From: Rhabdornis inornatus
Taxonomy: Eukaryota > Chordata > Aves > Passeriformes > Rhabdornithidae
Length of the DNA: 64,000 nucleotides
NCBI GenBank assembly: GCA_013397075.1
Contig: VWZS01010177.1
Span: forward strand, 68,945-132,944
Direction of reading: 5' to 3'
The notes below the pieces were generated by a model. It made no database searches and was not told the origin of the DNA. It saw nothing but the letters and a program-made list of their open reading frames with translations. Position numbers and translations under genes: made by a program. Positions 50,278 through 62,314 of this stretch are shown piece by piece. Each line of letters opens with the position of its first letter. The stretch's first letter is position 1.

Positions 50278-51360
50278 AGAAATCATCAGCAGGTCACTGT
50301 CCATTTCCCCTTTGATTATGGGAACTTCATTGTCCTTGTGTTCCTGTTTTCCTGCTCAGGAAGCGGGGTAGCTGGAGAACAACTGGTGTTACTATTAAAG
50401 ACCAAGTCAAAGAAAGCATTTTCCTCATCCCTTATCACTGTCTTTTCCCACACTTCAATAAGGGATGAAGATTCTGCTTTTCCCTCCTTTTGCTACTAAT
50501 CTATTTGTAGAAAATTTTTATAGTCTTTTATAGCAGTTTCCAGATTAATTTTTATTTGAGCTCCGGCCCTTTCAATTCGCTCCCTTCGCAACTTCATAAT
50601 ATACTTGTAATCATCCTGAGCTGCCTGCCTCTTCCTCTGAAGGTTATAAATTTTCTTGTTTTCTCTGAGCTCCAGCCAGAGGTTTCTGTTCAGCCAGGTT
50701 GGTTTTCTCCATTGGCTTGTCTTTTGGCACAAGGCAATGGCCTACTCCTGCCGCTTTAATATTTCCTTCTTGAAGAATGTCCAACCTTCCTGGGCTCCTT
50801 TGCTCTTCAGCCCTGCCACCCAAGACACTCTTTCAACCAGTCTCCTAAGCAGTCCAAAACCTGCCCACCTGGAAGTCGAACACACAAGTCCTGTTAGCAG
50901 CTCTCCTAACCTGTAGAATAGAAAACTCTCATTTCAGGATTGCTGTGCTCAGGATAGCCATATCAAACACAAGTCCTTCTCTGTTTGCCAACAGTAGGTC
51001 CAGCAGAATGTCTTCCCTGGTAGGGTCCCCAGCCAGCTGCATCAGCAAGTTACTTTCCACATACTCCAGACTATTTCCTCTCTACTCTATTGTATTTCCA
51101 GCATACAACTGGTATGCCAAAGTCCTTCATGAAAAGAAGCAATAGTGAGACTTCTTATAGAGGCTTACAGATTTTTTTTCCTGACTCTTCATCCTGGTTA
51201 GCTCTATAAAAGACTCCAACCATGATATCTGCCTTCTGGGTCTTCCCCCTGGTTCTCACGCATAGACACTCAACACTATTGTCACCATCATTAAGTAAAT
51301 ATTCTGCAGTGCCTGACTTAAGTAAAGTCTCAGGAAAAAGAGAGCTTTTCATGACAGATG
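50278..51360 (-). mobile_element. CR1 LINE internal fragment (endonuclease to early RT), minus strand
   Basis: Read right to left, this is the middle of CR1 ORF2. First comes the endonuclease part (NDGDNSVECLCVRTRGK, then MVGVFYRANQDEE) at about 51190-51310. Next are WKYN near 51095, then LAGDPTREDILLDLLLANRE (about 50985-51045), then KGAQEGWTFFKKEILKRQE (about 50750-50810). The longest surviving open piece, 50496-50732, contains WLNRNLWLELRENKKIYNL and LRRERIERAGAQIK. It fades into the RT linker (FFDLVFNSN) near 50380-50420 and stops near 50278. There is neither a CR1 5' region nor a 3' tail. Stops, for example after ILKRQE, and frameshifts show it is inactive. Confidence 0.87.
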
Positions 51361-54300
51361 GGGCTCAACTGGAGAGAGTCTGGAGGTGAGTGATTTCTAC
51401 TTTAGAAAACACAATCTAGCAGGAAAGGGAGATTTTGAGATCTTTTAATAATTTGTCCTTTTTAACAATAAAATATCAGTCAGATCTTTAATAATGGTGG
51501 CACTGTATCACATCATTCACTATTTTTGAGCTACATGTTTTGTAAAAGAAAATACTTTTAAAATTTTAGTGCTGTTGGCTACTGGTTAATATTGTATACC
51601 TTAAAGGATTGTTGTGAGAAATCATAACTGGTCCAGCATAGCTGGACCATATTTTCCTTTCTGCAGAGACTCATGTTGGGTAGCAATAGCCAAAGCTCAT
51701 ATACTAAGTGAAACAGTCTGCTGAGAAACTTAGCTTCTAGTGATTTGTAAACAAAAATTCACCATTTTCAAGGCTAAATAAATGTAATTATGATATTTAA
51801 AAGGTTTATTTTTAAAGTTATTTAGGATTCAGTCTTGAATTACAAAACTCATGATTCTAAATAATTTTTTCCTGTGAAACCAAGAGACCCACGATGTTTA
51901 AGAAAGCATAGCAAAATCATTTTATATCAGTGCTTAAGCAGCTGCATTGAAGTAAGAAGTTACTTGCATGCAGTCTATGAGTGATGAAGTATCTTCTGCC
52001 TGAGAAAAAAGAAGAAATACTGAGACTTGTCAGAGTTTTTGTTATAACAAAGGGCACAATGTAAACTAAAACTTTTATCTTGGCAATTCGTGAATAACTT
52101 TGTTGGAATCAGATTGCCTAGGAAAACAAAATAAATTCTAAAAAACCCTTACCATGTCCCCAGTGCTTCTTGAAGAGCAATTGTGATCTTTGATTCCTGC
52201 TTTATATATCAGATCTCTGACTTATGAGTCATGCAAGAGTGTCACAATATCCTACCATATGCTGAGCTATCTCGGAACTATGAGAGTGTGAATGATCAAG
52301 CATTCACTTGAAATGACTATAGAAGACATGTTATAGTGGCAATACCTGTCAACTTTGTTTTCAGTCTTGTCTGTAAAATAAAATTTAAAAAAAATTCTTC
52401 AATGTTTTTAAGGGAAAGATACTAAAGCACTGCTGGGTTTTGAGGGTTTTTCTGAATTTTTTTTTTTTCTTGGTTGTAAAAGAAAGTAAAAAAACACTGA
52501 AAAACAAAAGGGACGAATTCAGGTTTTTGAATTTTTAAATGCCATGGCATGTTTATTCTAGTTGCAGGAACTATCTATACATTTCAAATGACAGAAAATA
52601 TCCTTCTGCTTTATACATAAAAGTAAAAACATTTACTTTCAATATAGATGGATTTTATATTTTATTAAGAAAAACAAACCCCTAAGACCTCTTAGCTGGA
52701 AATTCTTGTCAGAAAAGCTCTTCGCTGGAAGTATTTAATGGTATTACCTCAAAAGAAATAGCCAAATTGAATTCCCAGTTTGTTATATCAAATGTATAGC
52801 TAATATTTCCCTCATTTGAAGAAAATAGAATATATTACTATATCATAACAGACAATAACAGAATTTTATTTAAAATAATTTTAAAAATTGTTGTCCCATA
52901 GTTACCTTTTTTTTTCTTCAAAATAAATGTTTTCATTTTACAAGCACTTTTTCTGTAGTAGGTGATTTCCCAGGTGCTAAAAACACACATATATTTAATT
53001 CTGATCTCCAAAATGAGCAACTGTTATCATATGGAGAACAGCCTCTCTACATAAACATAATGATTCAGGATGAAAAGTGTCTTACTCTAACACACATTTC
53101 AGCGCAAGATAAAATTGCACACAATGACAGTAGCTAAGATGAAATTGCTGCTTAATTATGAACATTCTTTGTGTGTTATAATTTAAACATTGAGTGTTAA
53201 TAAGGCTGAGTACAGCAGCACTGTGACCAGTAAGAGAAAATCCCCAAAACTCTTGTTTATTGAAATAAACTACTAAAAAGGGCTAGGTAGTGATCTTGGG
53301 ATTCAGCTAATATGAAGCATCTCAAAACCATCTCAATTGATCTACTCAGATTTCTGAGAACCATATTTTTTTGCTTTGTTTTGTTACACAGGCATTTTTT
53401 GGGCACTAGGTTCCAGAAGTACAGTTTTAAACCTCACAGACGTGATTTTTTTAATAACCTCAGTCAGTGGTATCAAAATTTCATACTGAGAAGAGTCAGG
53501 TCAATAATAACTGTGTTTCTTTGAGGATGTCTGTTAACTGTCCCAATCAAAGCCATAAATAGAAGGATTAACTGCTTGTCTGGTTGCTCTCATCTATGCA
53601 ACCATATGGTTTAGAAAGGACAGTGATATAATACCTGGAATATTTGATCCTCAAAAGACAATCTCTTCAAGATTGGACCCTCAACTATTTATGGCTTACA
53701 TACTAAGCATATTCACTGGTTTAATTTAAAGTTATTGTCAGCTGGATGAAGAGGTGTGAAAAGCAAATGAGTTGTCTTTTTTTTTTCCCCCCTTGTTCTG
53801 TCACAAGGCTTTTTCCTGTAATGTATCTGTTGGTTACCTCATACAGTTTGAGGAGTGGCAAGAGTTCATTATTGCAACTTTACTACTCATCTGTGGAGCA
53901 CACAGAACTTGTTTGTAAAACGCAGGTGTAAAAAGAAAATAAGATATATATCTCCCTTTAGTGTATCACACTATCTTTGCCTTAATTTCTTCTAGAAGTG
54001 CCTGATTTAGAAAGTAATAGACCTATCTTTAAATTCCATTTGGATATAAATGACAATATGGAAATATACATTTCTTCAAGAATCAAGGAGAATCAGATTC
54101 AAATCATCAATCAACAATAGCAATACACATTTAATTTTATTTATTCCATTAAATATTCATTGGATTGTAACAGTTTATTGCTATTACTTAGCCAAATTAG
54201 ATTCAAATGGATGGCCAAGAGGTCATTGCCTTTGAAACCCATAATAATCGTTTCAGGCATTCATTCCCATAGGAGCACTTAAAACTGCGCTTTAGTTTAT

Positions 54301-54737
54301 TATTGTGATAAGATAATTTAAAGTTTTAGAGAGCTAACATATGAAAGGGGCTGTAATAACCTCCTGGCATGTTTAAAGACTGTGACCTAAAAATATTCTA
54401 CAGCAGAGTACTGAAAAATTTTTCTAAGATTTAGCATAAAATTGAAAATGTGTTGAATATCTGGTTCTGAGACAAAATATTTTCAATCTTCTGCTCTTTA
54501 CTTTGTAGCTTTTTATTTGTCTAAACCACTGCCAGATTTCTTGGTTTTGTCCAGCTTTAACTTCTCTATTTTAATTGTAATATCTTCATTATTAGCACGT
54601 AGGCAAGTATACTGCAGCTTCCATTTTGGTCAAGGATTCAAACTATGTAAAAGGAAGGTTGAAAAACTTATATTTTCTGTCTCTACCAATATAATGAATA
54701 AACTGAGTGTCCCCTGAATGGCACCTTTTTCCTTTTC
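51361..54737. other. AT-rich unique DNA, no gene seen
   Basis: No recognisable transposon, RNA gene or credible coding frame. T runs lie near 52458-52470, 52910 and 53777. Confidence 0.55.
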
Positions 54738-54812
54738 TGTTTTTTTTGTTGTTTTTTGTTTTGTTTTGTTTTGTTGTTTGTTGTTGTTGTTGTTGTTGTT
54801 GTTTTGGTTTGG
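54738..54812. repeat. T-rich tract with (GTTTT)n and (GTT)n
   Basis: T/G low-complexity sequence with a (GTTTT)4 section followed by a regular (GTT)8 or so array. The hydrophobic cysteine-rich frame over it is translation of the repeat. Confidence 0.92.
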
Positions 54813-56355
54813 TTTGTTTCTTTTTGAGGAATGAGCTAAGAAAGCAATCCTTTCCTAATGGGAAGAATACAAAATCAGAGCATTGTGAATTTGTGAGTGA
54901 CTGCTCTATTGACCCATAACATAATCACTAACATTAACTAGGCCAAGTGCCATACAAAGCAGTCTCAAGCTTTCTGGCTTCTATGCTCCTTTTTCATTTG
55001 TTAACCACCTCTGAGACTCAGAGATCCCTTTGGAGGAGAGTGCTTGACTGTTGCAAGTATCCTCCTCATGAATCAGAAGCTATTCAAGATGGGGATGTTT
55101 AATATTCTGAGATCATCTCAAGCTGCCTAAATTGGTCTCAAGAGGGCTGTTAGTGTTTAAGATATCAGTGTCATAATGCCAAACTTGATCTAGGGAGGCA
55201 CAGTGAGGTCAGAACACCAGAGCAGTGGCATGAGTCATTACTAAAATGATGCCTACATGGCTGCTATGGCTAAATGTCCCACTTTTTGTGGGTGTGCAAT
55301 GACTATCAACAGTGCAAAATCCTACTTCCATGGAACAACATAGCTATTTAATAAGCAGTGCTGCTGCTAATTGTTAAATAAGCGATTTAGGAGTGCTTAA
55401 GAAGTTGCTCTTTCAACACCCTTGAGAACATAATGGAGATAAAACTCTAACATGGAAAACGAGGTTATGTAGATGTATTGAGGGTTAGAAATGGGATATG
55501 AAATCTTAACTTGGTCTGTAGTTTATGCTGTGTAGGTGGTTTTGTCATAGATGTTTTGTGTCTGAATTTTTCAAGTATTATGGATTTTGTCTTTCACACT
55601 CCAACAGTAGAAATATTTATGAATACTGTGTTATATTCACACTTATATCTAGAAAAACATTCAGAGTTCTGTATATTTCTGTTAGAGAAAACAAAGATGT
55701 TATCTGCATCTTGTACTTTGAGGAGATGGGATTTTTTTCAGTTCCTGGAAGTGATAATTGTGCAGCCATTCAGCCTTCAGAAGAGTTACAAATTTTCTCA
55801 TTAATTAGCCAAAGTAACTGAAACTTCTTGAGACCCATAAGATTTCTCATTCTAATTTGGTCACTGGCTTTGCTTATGTTGCTATCTTAAATATTGTCCT
55901 AAATTCCAGGTTAGCAGATATGGCATGATGACAAATATTAAAAAATTAGTGTGTTCATATGGTCAGTTTTTTTCCCAGTTTTTCTCCAGGGCATTGGTTC
56001 ATTGACTGTACAAGTTGCACTCATGCTATCTTACTCTTGGGCTTTCTGTGTTCTGAGAGAGCTAGCTGTCTCTGGAGTAAAATTTGAGCATGGTTTAAAT
56101 GGCGGCTTTCAATAGTGACTCATAGACATCATCTGTGTACTCGACAGATGTTAGTTATACTGGCTATGTACCATGTTCTTCTTTTCGGGCTGAGAAAACC
56201 TCTACAACTATTCAAAAACACTGTCTACACATCCACTAGTTCTTCAATTTACATTGTAACTAGAATGAAAACAAGATTCTTTACCCCAGCTTTGTGTTTT
56301 CAGATGGAGTAAGAAGAGCAAAATAAAAGTTAACACTATTAATATTGTTGTGCCT
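54813..56355. other. Unique DNA, no gene seen
   Basis: The 55000-55420 block is of mixed composition and could contain an old unrecognised repeat. The overlapping 97- and 98-codon plus-strand frames at 55511-55821 have no recognisable domain and no exon context. Confidence 0.45.
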
Positions 56356-56420
56356 GAGATGAGATGAGATGAGATGAGATGAGATGAGATGAGATGAGAT
56401 GAGATGAGATGAGATGAGAT
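56356..56420. repeat. Perfect pentanucleotide array (GAGAT)13
   Basis: Thirteen uninterrupted GAGAT units, 65 bases, with no interruption. A perfect array of this length suggests recent or ongoing slippage and a likely length polymorphism between individuals. The minus-strand SSHLI-repeat peptide is its translation. Confidence 0.98.
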
Positions 56421-59400
56421 GGATTCTAAAGGATAGTGAAATGCATACCATTGAAACCAAAAAGAGAGTGGAACAAGTGTTTTGGCTGTACGAGCAGCCA
56501 TTTAAATATGGTGTACTCCAGAAAGCACTTTGAATACTGAATTCAAAAACCTTATTAAGGATTTACAGCATTTGAAAGATGAAATATGATCCATTCAAAT
56601 AAAGATAAGAATACATATGAATAGCACTTTGGCAATTCAAACACATTTGGGAGATGGCAAACTTTATCTGTGTTTGAGAGGATTTTTATTTTCTCCTATT
56701 TCTACTACAGGGTTATTTGTAAGAGAAAAGGGCTGAAAAGATAAATTTAACACTGAATTTTTTTCAAGACCATTTATTCTGTATTAATGTGACCCCATGC
56801 TGCTGTCATGGCCAGTGAGACCTATTATCACATGCTGAATATTATTTGTAAAAGTTACAACTACCTGGGGGCAGCATTAATTATAGCAAGCAGTTTAACC
56901 TCAGAAAAGATAAAAATCAATTGGTGAAGCCTGAATGGAAGCCACATGGCTGCTCTTTAATTCATATTATAAAAACAGAATTTGTCTTCCTAGAACTGGG
57001 TACTAACTGTATGCTTTAAAAAAGCTCTATTTCTGAAATACTAAACAATGGCCAGAATCATTTATGAAGTGTTATGCACAAAAAGAATCTCTACCTTTGT
57101 ATCCTGAGGGATGAGACAGAGCCTTTGTAAGGTATCTTACTACAATTCAGAGCTAACTGTACTGCAACTGTTACTGTAGTTCCACTTCAACAATAAACTA
57201 ATTGTTTAACTGATTTAGGGAGTAAAGGTAAAGAAATAAATTGGAATATAGTCTGTGTGCACATGTTGAAAGACTAATCACTTGAAAGGAAACAAAAACT
57301 TTTGTGGATAACTACAACAAGTGGTTGATACACTCTCTGAAGGTATGCTGAGTTTTTAGTAGGGGTCTTCAATTACCAGACAGCCTAGTCAGTCTTCTTG
57401 TAATTATAAAAAATAACTCTTTACCAAAGAGCAAGGATAATTTGAAATATGGACCACTGCATCACCTCTACCAGGATTTAGAAACTGCTATGAATATATT
57501 GACTATATTGAGCTCGGAAGTGGTGCAAAGTTGCCAACACTTGTTATTCATTTAGAGTAGTTTTTTGAACTGAGTGAGTATTATTCAAGTGAGGGTTGAA
57601 GCATAAGTGTGATATAAACATACATTTTCAGGTGAAATGAAGTAATTTGTTTATTGTTAGCCTGTGCATTTGTCTTTGCCTGACCTCTAGCCCGTCTCAT
57701 ATAGGTTGAAATTATATGATTTTGAGCCATGAAATACTAAAATCTGTTTCAAAGGAGCAAGCAAGCATATGTTTTCTCCCAGCTGGTTTAGAATTGTAGA
57801 GCTTAAAAAAAAAAAAATCTATACTATAGCATGACTTAAAATTTAATAAAAATTACACAAAAATGTCTTTGGAATTTAGGAAAGTAGTCAAGAGGAGTAG
57901 AAAAAAAAATCTATGCAAGATATATGCCTTCTAAAAAAAAATTAATATTTTTTAAGTGATTGACCTAATTCTAACTTTATGTGGTTTTTAAATTGCTCTA
58001 AATGTAGTGATCTTGATCAAGTTATTTTTAACTTTCACAGGTGTAATTGAGATTTGAATAAGACCCAGATGTGCACCCATGATTGCTGCTGTATTTGGCA
58101 GTAACTATTTTTCAAATTTCTTGGCAAAGTTTAAACAATTAAGCCATCTGATTTTGAGACTGTGAAACATCTTTTGTGTTACTGTTCCTTCCAGCAGCTG
58201 TAGCAATACCATATAACCTGCCCTAATTGAGCAGATTAGAATTTTCCTGAAATATTGCACTTTCTGTATGTCATAATTGTTAGCTCTGGTAGAAAATCTT
58301 TCTTCAGTTCTTGGGCTCTGTTGCAATCAGGATCAAGGATCAGACAGCTAGAGTAAAATTATCTTATTCTCCTTCATATAAAGATTACAAAAATGTGAAA
58401 AATGGAGACAAATAATAGAACAGTATTACTTTGTGCTTCTTTGTATATTTGTTTAGTGCTTGGAACCAATCCTTTCAAGATGAGATATATTCCCATGAAA
58501 ATTAGTTTATATTCCTTCCTATTAGTTTGGCTAGCATTTCAGATGTTTTAAAATAAGTCTGGAAATAAGATAAAAAAATCACCCATTCTTTCATTTTGAT
58601 ACCCATAAATACCCTCATCTAACTATGGAGAGTGAAATAATTGTAAGCTATCTGCTTACAATGAAAAGATATCTAACATAAAATCTGGTTTAGATAGTTA
58701 TTATAAAGTTTATTAAAATTGCTGGTTGTCGATGGGTTAAAGTCCAATTATTGTGTGAAAATAGGCATTGACACTTCTAAGCAAAGGTTTTAATAAAGGG
58801 GGAGATGTCTTCAAATTCTCCAAAACTTCTAAATATAAAAATCCTCATGTAATTCCGGTTTAGAAATAGCCTGGGATGGTTCAATCTACCCTTATTGCAA
58901 TAGGTGATGAATCGATAGTTCTCTTCCATATACTTTCCTCAAAGGTATCATCCTTTCAGATTGTTGGTACCCTAATTGATGTTAACTGATTAAAGATATG
59001 AGTAGACTGTATGTTCTAGGCTTTCATAAAATATAATGCTGATTATTCCATAGTGATATAATGTTATTAAAAAAAATCTGTAGAACACTTTGGCATTCCC
59101 AAGACTAAAAATGTTTGTTTTCAGTGAGCTATGACTATTTTGCTATGTACTCCTGCAGTTGGTAAGGAATGACATCACAGCTCTCATATAATATAACAGT
59201 AGTTCCTGTTACATTAAGCTTCAGAGGGATAACATATCACATATCACAATTAACAGATTATTCCCATGTATTACCTCCTTTCTCTAGAGGGGTTACTGTA
59301 ATAATTTCAAGTATAAGACACAAAGCAATTTGTCTTCCTAGTTGAAATGAAACATTACTTCACAGATACCTATTTCCAACAGCAATAAACTTTCCTTCAA

Positions 59401-59766
59401 TTAGTCTAGACTGAATAGTCTCTGATAACCCTACTGTGAAATTACTGAAAGAGCAGACAGATATCCAACTTGATTTTGAACCTCATCTCTTCTAGTTGCA
59501 GAGAAATACAAACAGCATGCCATTTATCATATCCTAAATTAAACAGCTGGAGAGCTGCTATAATTTTTCAGTGGACTGTGTTGTCATTTGCAAGGTTACT
59601 CAGAAATCCTTTGGTAAATGAACCACATGTGTATATGCTTCAATTTTGTTTCCCTACAAAAGCACACGCTGTCCAAATTCTACTTCCTAGCTGATCTACC
59701 ATTTCTATATTATGTCACAAAATGAAGCACAGCAGGCTCCCTCTGGACCAGTTGTTAACTGTGAGG
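56421..59766. other. AT-rich unique DNA, no gene seen
   Basis: No gene, RNA or recognisable transposon. Short A runs lie near 57807, 57901 and 57935. Confidence 0.55.
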
Positions 59767-60200
59767 GTGTGTCCTGGTTCTGGGCAGGGAGTTCATTTTT
59801 TCACAGTAGCTGTGAGGGGGCAGAGCCTGGAAGCGTGTGGGCATTTCTAGATTGTTATTCTATACCACCTCCTGTAACCATGAGCCATGGGGCGGAATAA
59901 GGGATTCTCACTTCTGAGAAGAAGGGGGGCGTGGATTATGGTGAGGAAGAGAAAGGTGACCCACAAAGGGTCTGATGCCATTTTGTCGTGATCTTGAGTG
60001 TTGCGCGACACCAGGTTGGTCAGTGAGCATCGTTGCATGTAAATCACCCTAGTTTTGTAGATTTTTGTTATTAATAATGATTTTCTGTTTGTTTTCTTAT
60101 CTCACTGCTGTTTGCCATATATTGTTCCTATGTCTGCCTTTTGTCTCTCTCACCAGAGGGAGTGTGGGGAAGGGTGCAGCTTGTGGTTTCCATTTTAGTG
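59767..60200 (+). mobile_element. Diverged ERVL-type LTR, plus strand
   Basis: The block starts 'tgtgtcctggttctgggcag' with 'cacagtagctgtgaggggg', which resembles the start of the common avian ERVL-type LTR. It continues with 'gcatcgttgcatgtaaatca' and 'ttttgttattaataatg' where that LTR family has its R region, and closes with 'tctctctcaccagagggagt' and 'gtgcagcttgtggtttcc', resembling U5. Composition is much GC-richer than the flanks. The right boundary is uncertain, no clear target-site duplication is visible, and the middle part is too diverged to follow. It could be a different LTR subfamily from that at 46.2 kb. Confidence 0.55.
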
Positions 60201-61298
60201 AAAGCTGCAATTAGAATGAGCTGGAATTATTGGAAAGAAGGAGAAAGATCACAGGAGAGTAATTATGTGAAAAGTGAAGGCACTGGGTCCATAGGATGCA
60301 GCATGTATATTCACTGCAGTTTAGAAACAGCTGAAAACTTCTGATTTGCAGTCAGCTGTATTCTAGAAAGGTTTAGGTCTTTATGTCAGTGTAAGGTAGT
60401 GTCAATATTTAGTGCGCTAATGAGAAGTATATCAATATAAGAAATCCAAATTCCATTGGAGTCATCTAAATCTGTGCTCCCCTGAAACATGTTTAACTTG
60501 AGTAGACTTGAATTTAATTGCAGACATTTAATAAGAATGTAGAAAAAAATTGAATGTAACATTGTTAGGCTTTGGTGGTTGAAGCATTGGAATAATGTAA
60601 ATATTTGGTATTTCAAAAATAGTTTGCAACAGAACAAGAGCAAAATCTTTCATATATGTTAGCGCAGATAATGTAAAGGATCCACACATCCAAAGACATA
60701 ATTATGTCAAATAATACAGTAAAACAAATACAGTAAATGTAAAACAACATAGCATAATATATTGTTTCTAGAACTCAAGTATTCATTTGTTTTTCAGTCA
60801 ATAACAATCAGTGAAAACTGAATAATAATCAATAAAAATGACCAGTCAAGGCATCAGCATTTCAATATTTATATGATAAATCTTTTATATATGACAAATC
60901 TATTACACATAATAAAGTCTTTGTGGGGTTTTGGAATATTTAGAGATGGAAACTATTAGTTTGTATTTTGTATTTTTTTCAGTAAACTCCTGGGGGATAT
61001 ATTTAGGTTTGCTTGTACTTGGTTCAGCTATACCACTAATAACTTTGGTTCATTCACTCCCTTTGCTCACAGATTTAAGTCATGTCAGGGCAGATTCGTA
61101 TTGCAGATGAACTGAGGATAAACAGCTTTCTATTCTGTTTTCATAGGAGCTATTGGAAGTCATGTTCATCTTTCCTTTACACTCAAGATTCTGTGCCAGT
61201 GAGTCTGAAAGTTGCCTTTCTGCATTACTGCAATTTTGAACCCTAGAAAATAGTAGCCTCTATGTGGTAGTGGATGACAATGCACATTTCTGGTTGTG
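60201..61298. other. AT-rich unique DNA, no gene seen
   Basis: Nothing recognised. Confidence 0.5.
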
Positions 61299-61384
61299 GT
61301 TTTGTTTTTGTTTTTTTGCGATTTTTTGTTTGTTTGGGTTTTTTGTTTGTTTTGGGTTTTTTTGGTTTTTTTTAATTTTTATTT
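61299..61384. repeat. T-rich (GTTTT)n low-complexity tract
   Basis: About 86 bases of T with single to triple G interruptions. The strongly hydrophobic frames over it (FFCDFLFVWVFCLFW-like) are translation of the repeat and not membrane proteins. Confidence 0.9.
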
Positions 61385-62271
61385 TCTCCTATTTACTCCA
61401 TCTTTCTTGGGGGTCTGCTTGTGGCTCATTGCTACAGTGCTTCTTTGGTCACAGACACAAACAACCCCACAAATTTATTAATTTTTTTTTCTGCTCATAC
61501 AGCTGCTAGAGGATCAAAGCTGGTCCTTTATCCTGGATATATCTGCAGTCTACCAGTATTTCAGATCATCCTCTTCTTTGACTGCTGTGAAAATTATTGT
61601 TCTTTAACGTGGAAATTTTCAACTTCAGCATGGAAGTCTTTCAGTTATGAAGTCTCTGAATTCTGAAAATGTCTTTCTTATTGTTTGGCAAAGAAGTATC
61701 TTATTCTTACAATTTTTTCTATTTTAGGCAAGAACAGTGAACATCAAAAATTTTGTAATTATAGGTGTCGTACAGGAAAGACACTTCATGGTTGCTATGC
61801 CAGAAAAGTTGGAAAGATAAACATCATGTTTCAGAGGCTTGATTTAGTAATAAAAATATAGAAATTATATTTTTTTTATAATTGCCTTAGATACAAGTAA
61901 TTTTCCTGTCCTATTAAAGGACCTTGTCAGAAGTCTTTCAGAGTTTCTTTCTCATTTATATTCTGTTGCAACCCCTTATTTACAGTTCCATTATTTTAAT
62001 TCACCTTTCAAGCAGAAGTTCAATTGCAAATATGTGTTCCAAACGCATCTTGTTGACCTTTCCAAGACTCATGAATAGATGGTGCTGTCACTCAGATATA
62101 CTTTAATGGTAAAGCTAGCCAATTGGTCCTAGAAAAGTCTACCAGGACAGGGGATCTCAACCAATATGGAGCAGCACGATGTATTTTTTGGGGTCTTACT
62201 GTTAGAAATGGAAATTTCACTATAGAAGTAATGCATCTGTCAGCAAACATAACGGGAGTCCAGTTTATGGG
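61385..62271. other. Unique DNA, no gene seen
   Basis: Short frames only; nothing recognised. Confidence 0.5.
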
Positions 62272-62314
62272 AGTTTGTTTGTTTGTTTGCTTGTGTTGAT
62301 TTTGGTTTTTTTTA
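62272..62314. repeat. Short (GTTT)n tract
   Basis: A regular (GTTT)4-5 run followed by T-rich sequence. Low complexity. Confidence 0.85.

Noticed and set aside
54707..54919. Cys/Phe-rich 70-codon frame
   Set aside because: Translation of the (GTT)n/(GTTTT)n tract.
55511..55821. Overlapping 97- and 98-codon plus-strand frames
   Set aside because: Two different frames of the same AT-rich DNA, no recognised domain or splice context.
56356..56420. CRISPR-like repeated array
   Set aside because: Simple GAGAT tandem units with no spacers, in a vertebrate-type genome.
61264..61509. Hydrophobic frames resembling a membrane protein
   Set aside because: They are translation of a (GTTTT)n tract.
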